7,069 bases of DNA, from positions 1 through 7,069 of the forward strand of contig JAPUKI010000211.1 of the NCBI GenBank assembly GCA_027295745.1, read 5' to 3'. The DNA comes from Acidobacteriota bacterium (GTDB lineage: Bacteria > Acidobacteriota > UBA6911 > RPQK01 > JADFOI01). Below the pieces are notes generated by a model that saw only the letters and a list, made by a program, of their open reading frames with translations, was not told the origin of the DNA and made no database searches. The position numbers were made by a program, and so were the translations under genes. Below, piece after piece: positions 5,421-7,069 of this stretch; position 1 is the stretch's first letter, and each line of letters begins with the position of its first letter.

Positions 5421-5497
5421 GGTCTGTGGTCTGTGGTCTGTGGTCAGCGGTCTGTGGTCTGTGGTCAGCGGTCTGTGGTCTGTAGTCAGCTGTCAGG
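5421..5497 (-). repeat. 11-unit heptamer array with 21-bp higher-order period
   Basis: Eleven contiguous 7-bp units lie here. GGTCTGT occurs at 5421, 5428, 5435, 5449, 5456, 5470 and 5477, GGTCAGC at 5442 and 5463, then AGTCAGC (5484) and TGTCAGG (5491). From 5428 the pattern is a 21-bp unit (two GGTCTGT plus one GGTCAGC-like) repeated three times, implying duplication of triplets as well as single units. The array ends 6 bp from the rho stop codon. On the rho-sense strand it has 32 C and 14 G in 77 bases. Frames through it give a DHRPQTA-type 7-residue peptide repeat, which is not evidence of a protein. Confidence 0.95.
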
Positions 5498-5503
5498 TGT
5501 TTA

Positions 5504-6802
<1,299 letters not shown>

Positions 6803-6805
6803 GAC

Positions 6806-7069
6806 TTAAATCCTCTCCAGTATTCGCCACAATTCCTTCTTCCCCATTCCTGTGGCGGCGGAATAAGGGATTACACCACAATTGAAAACGTTTTTCATCC
6901 TATTTAGAGACTTTTGAAGCTGATGGGACGACAGCTTGTCAACCTTGGTTGCAACGACCCGGGTTGGAATGCTGAACTGTTCGAGCCACTGTTTCATTAC
7001 CCGGTCCAGTTCCGTCGGCTCATGGCGAGCATCCACGATCAGTACCGTAAGCTTCAGGTTCTCATCCTC
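6806..7069 (-). CDS. engB: Ribosome-biogenesis GTPase EngB/YsxC/YihA (5' partial)
   Basis: This is the C-terminal 87 residues of a small GTPase needed for large ribosomal subunit assembly. The frame is open to the window edge, so the start lies outside; the codon at 7034-7036 is an internal GTG in LIVDARHEPTELD. The LIVDARHEPTELDRVMKQWL segment is typical of EngB after the switch regions. The G4 motif TKVDKL and the G5 motif SAATGMG are both present, followed by a short C-terminal helix (KKELWRILERI). G1-G3 lie outside the window. The stop is 3 bp from the rho start, and the rho ribosome binding site is inside this gene. Confidence 0.9.
   Translation of the reverse strand, partial: EDENLKLTVLIVDARHEPTELDRVMKQWLEQFSIPTRVVATKVDKLSSHQLQKSLNRMKNVFNCGVIPYSAATGMGKKELWRILERI
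6812..6818 (-). promoter_or_regulatory. ribosome binding site of rho within the engB 3' end
   Basis: GGAGAGG on the reverse strand lies 9 bp before the rho ATG and within the last codons of engB. This placement suggests translation of rho from the engB message. Confidence 0.75.

Noticed and set aside
5421..5497. CRISPR array
   Set aside because: The units are contiguous 7-mers without unique spacers, and no cas genes are present.

Overview
The window reads as a piece of a GC-moderate, Gram-negative-type bacterial chromosome. The evidence is an exported M28 metallopeptidase with a signal peptide, an Mla-type ABC ATPase of the kind used in outer-membrane lipid transport, and the housekeeping pair engB-rho. 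The intergenic palindromes of the GGCTAAAGCC type and the heptamer tandem repeats recall Acidobacteriota and related, mostly uncultured phyla. That placement is an impression from the repeat style and gene content; no marker in the window proves it.

Layout, left to right. 1-533 (+) is the 3' part of an iron/heme/cobalamin-type ABC importer ATPase. 534-798 is a non-coding stretch filled by a palindromic repeat element (copy A) with 7-bp tandem repeats on both sides. 799-2421 (+) is a secreted M28 aminopeptidase-like protein with a PA domain. 2411-2929 (-) is thiol peroxidase tpx, which overlaps the peptidase gene tail to tail by 11 bp. 2930-3041 holds a hairpin plus AT-rich and GGAACCT heptamer repeats. 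3042-3719 (-) is a SufR-like winged-helix regulator with three C-terminal cysteines. 3720-3948 is a divergent, AT-rich regulatory region with clustered dyads. 3949-4287 (+) is an unrecognised 112-aa protein. 4394-5275 (+) is an MlaF-like ABC ATPase with an unusual N-terminal membrane segment. 5262-5497 is a second repeat block (copy B, inverted relative to copy A) ending in an 11-unit heptamer array. 5504-6802 (-) is the transcription terminator Rho. 6806-7069 (-) is the C-terminal part of the GTPase EngB, 3 bp upstream of rho and probably in its operon.

The genes form no single pathway. A plausible local link is the SufR-like regulator and tpx, on the same strand 112 bp apart: an Fe-S-type sensor next to a peroxide-removing enzyme. 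The rest is housekeeping or transport.

The most unusual content is non-coding. A 112-bp element with two perfect palindromes is present twice in inverted orientation (108 of 112 positions identical, no gaps), about 4.6 kb apart. Both copies, and a third hairpin site at 2951-3030, are bordered by 7-bp-period tandem repeats with different unit sequences and lie immediately 3' of stop codons. One heptamer tract even supplies the last codons and stop of the MlaF-like gene. No CRISPR array, tRNA, rRNA, transposase or phage gene was seen.
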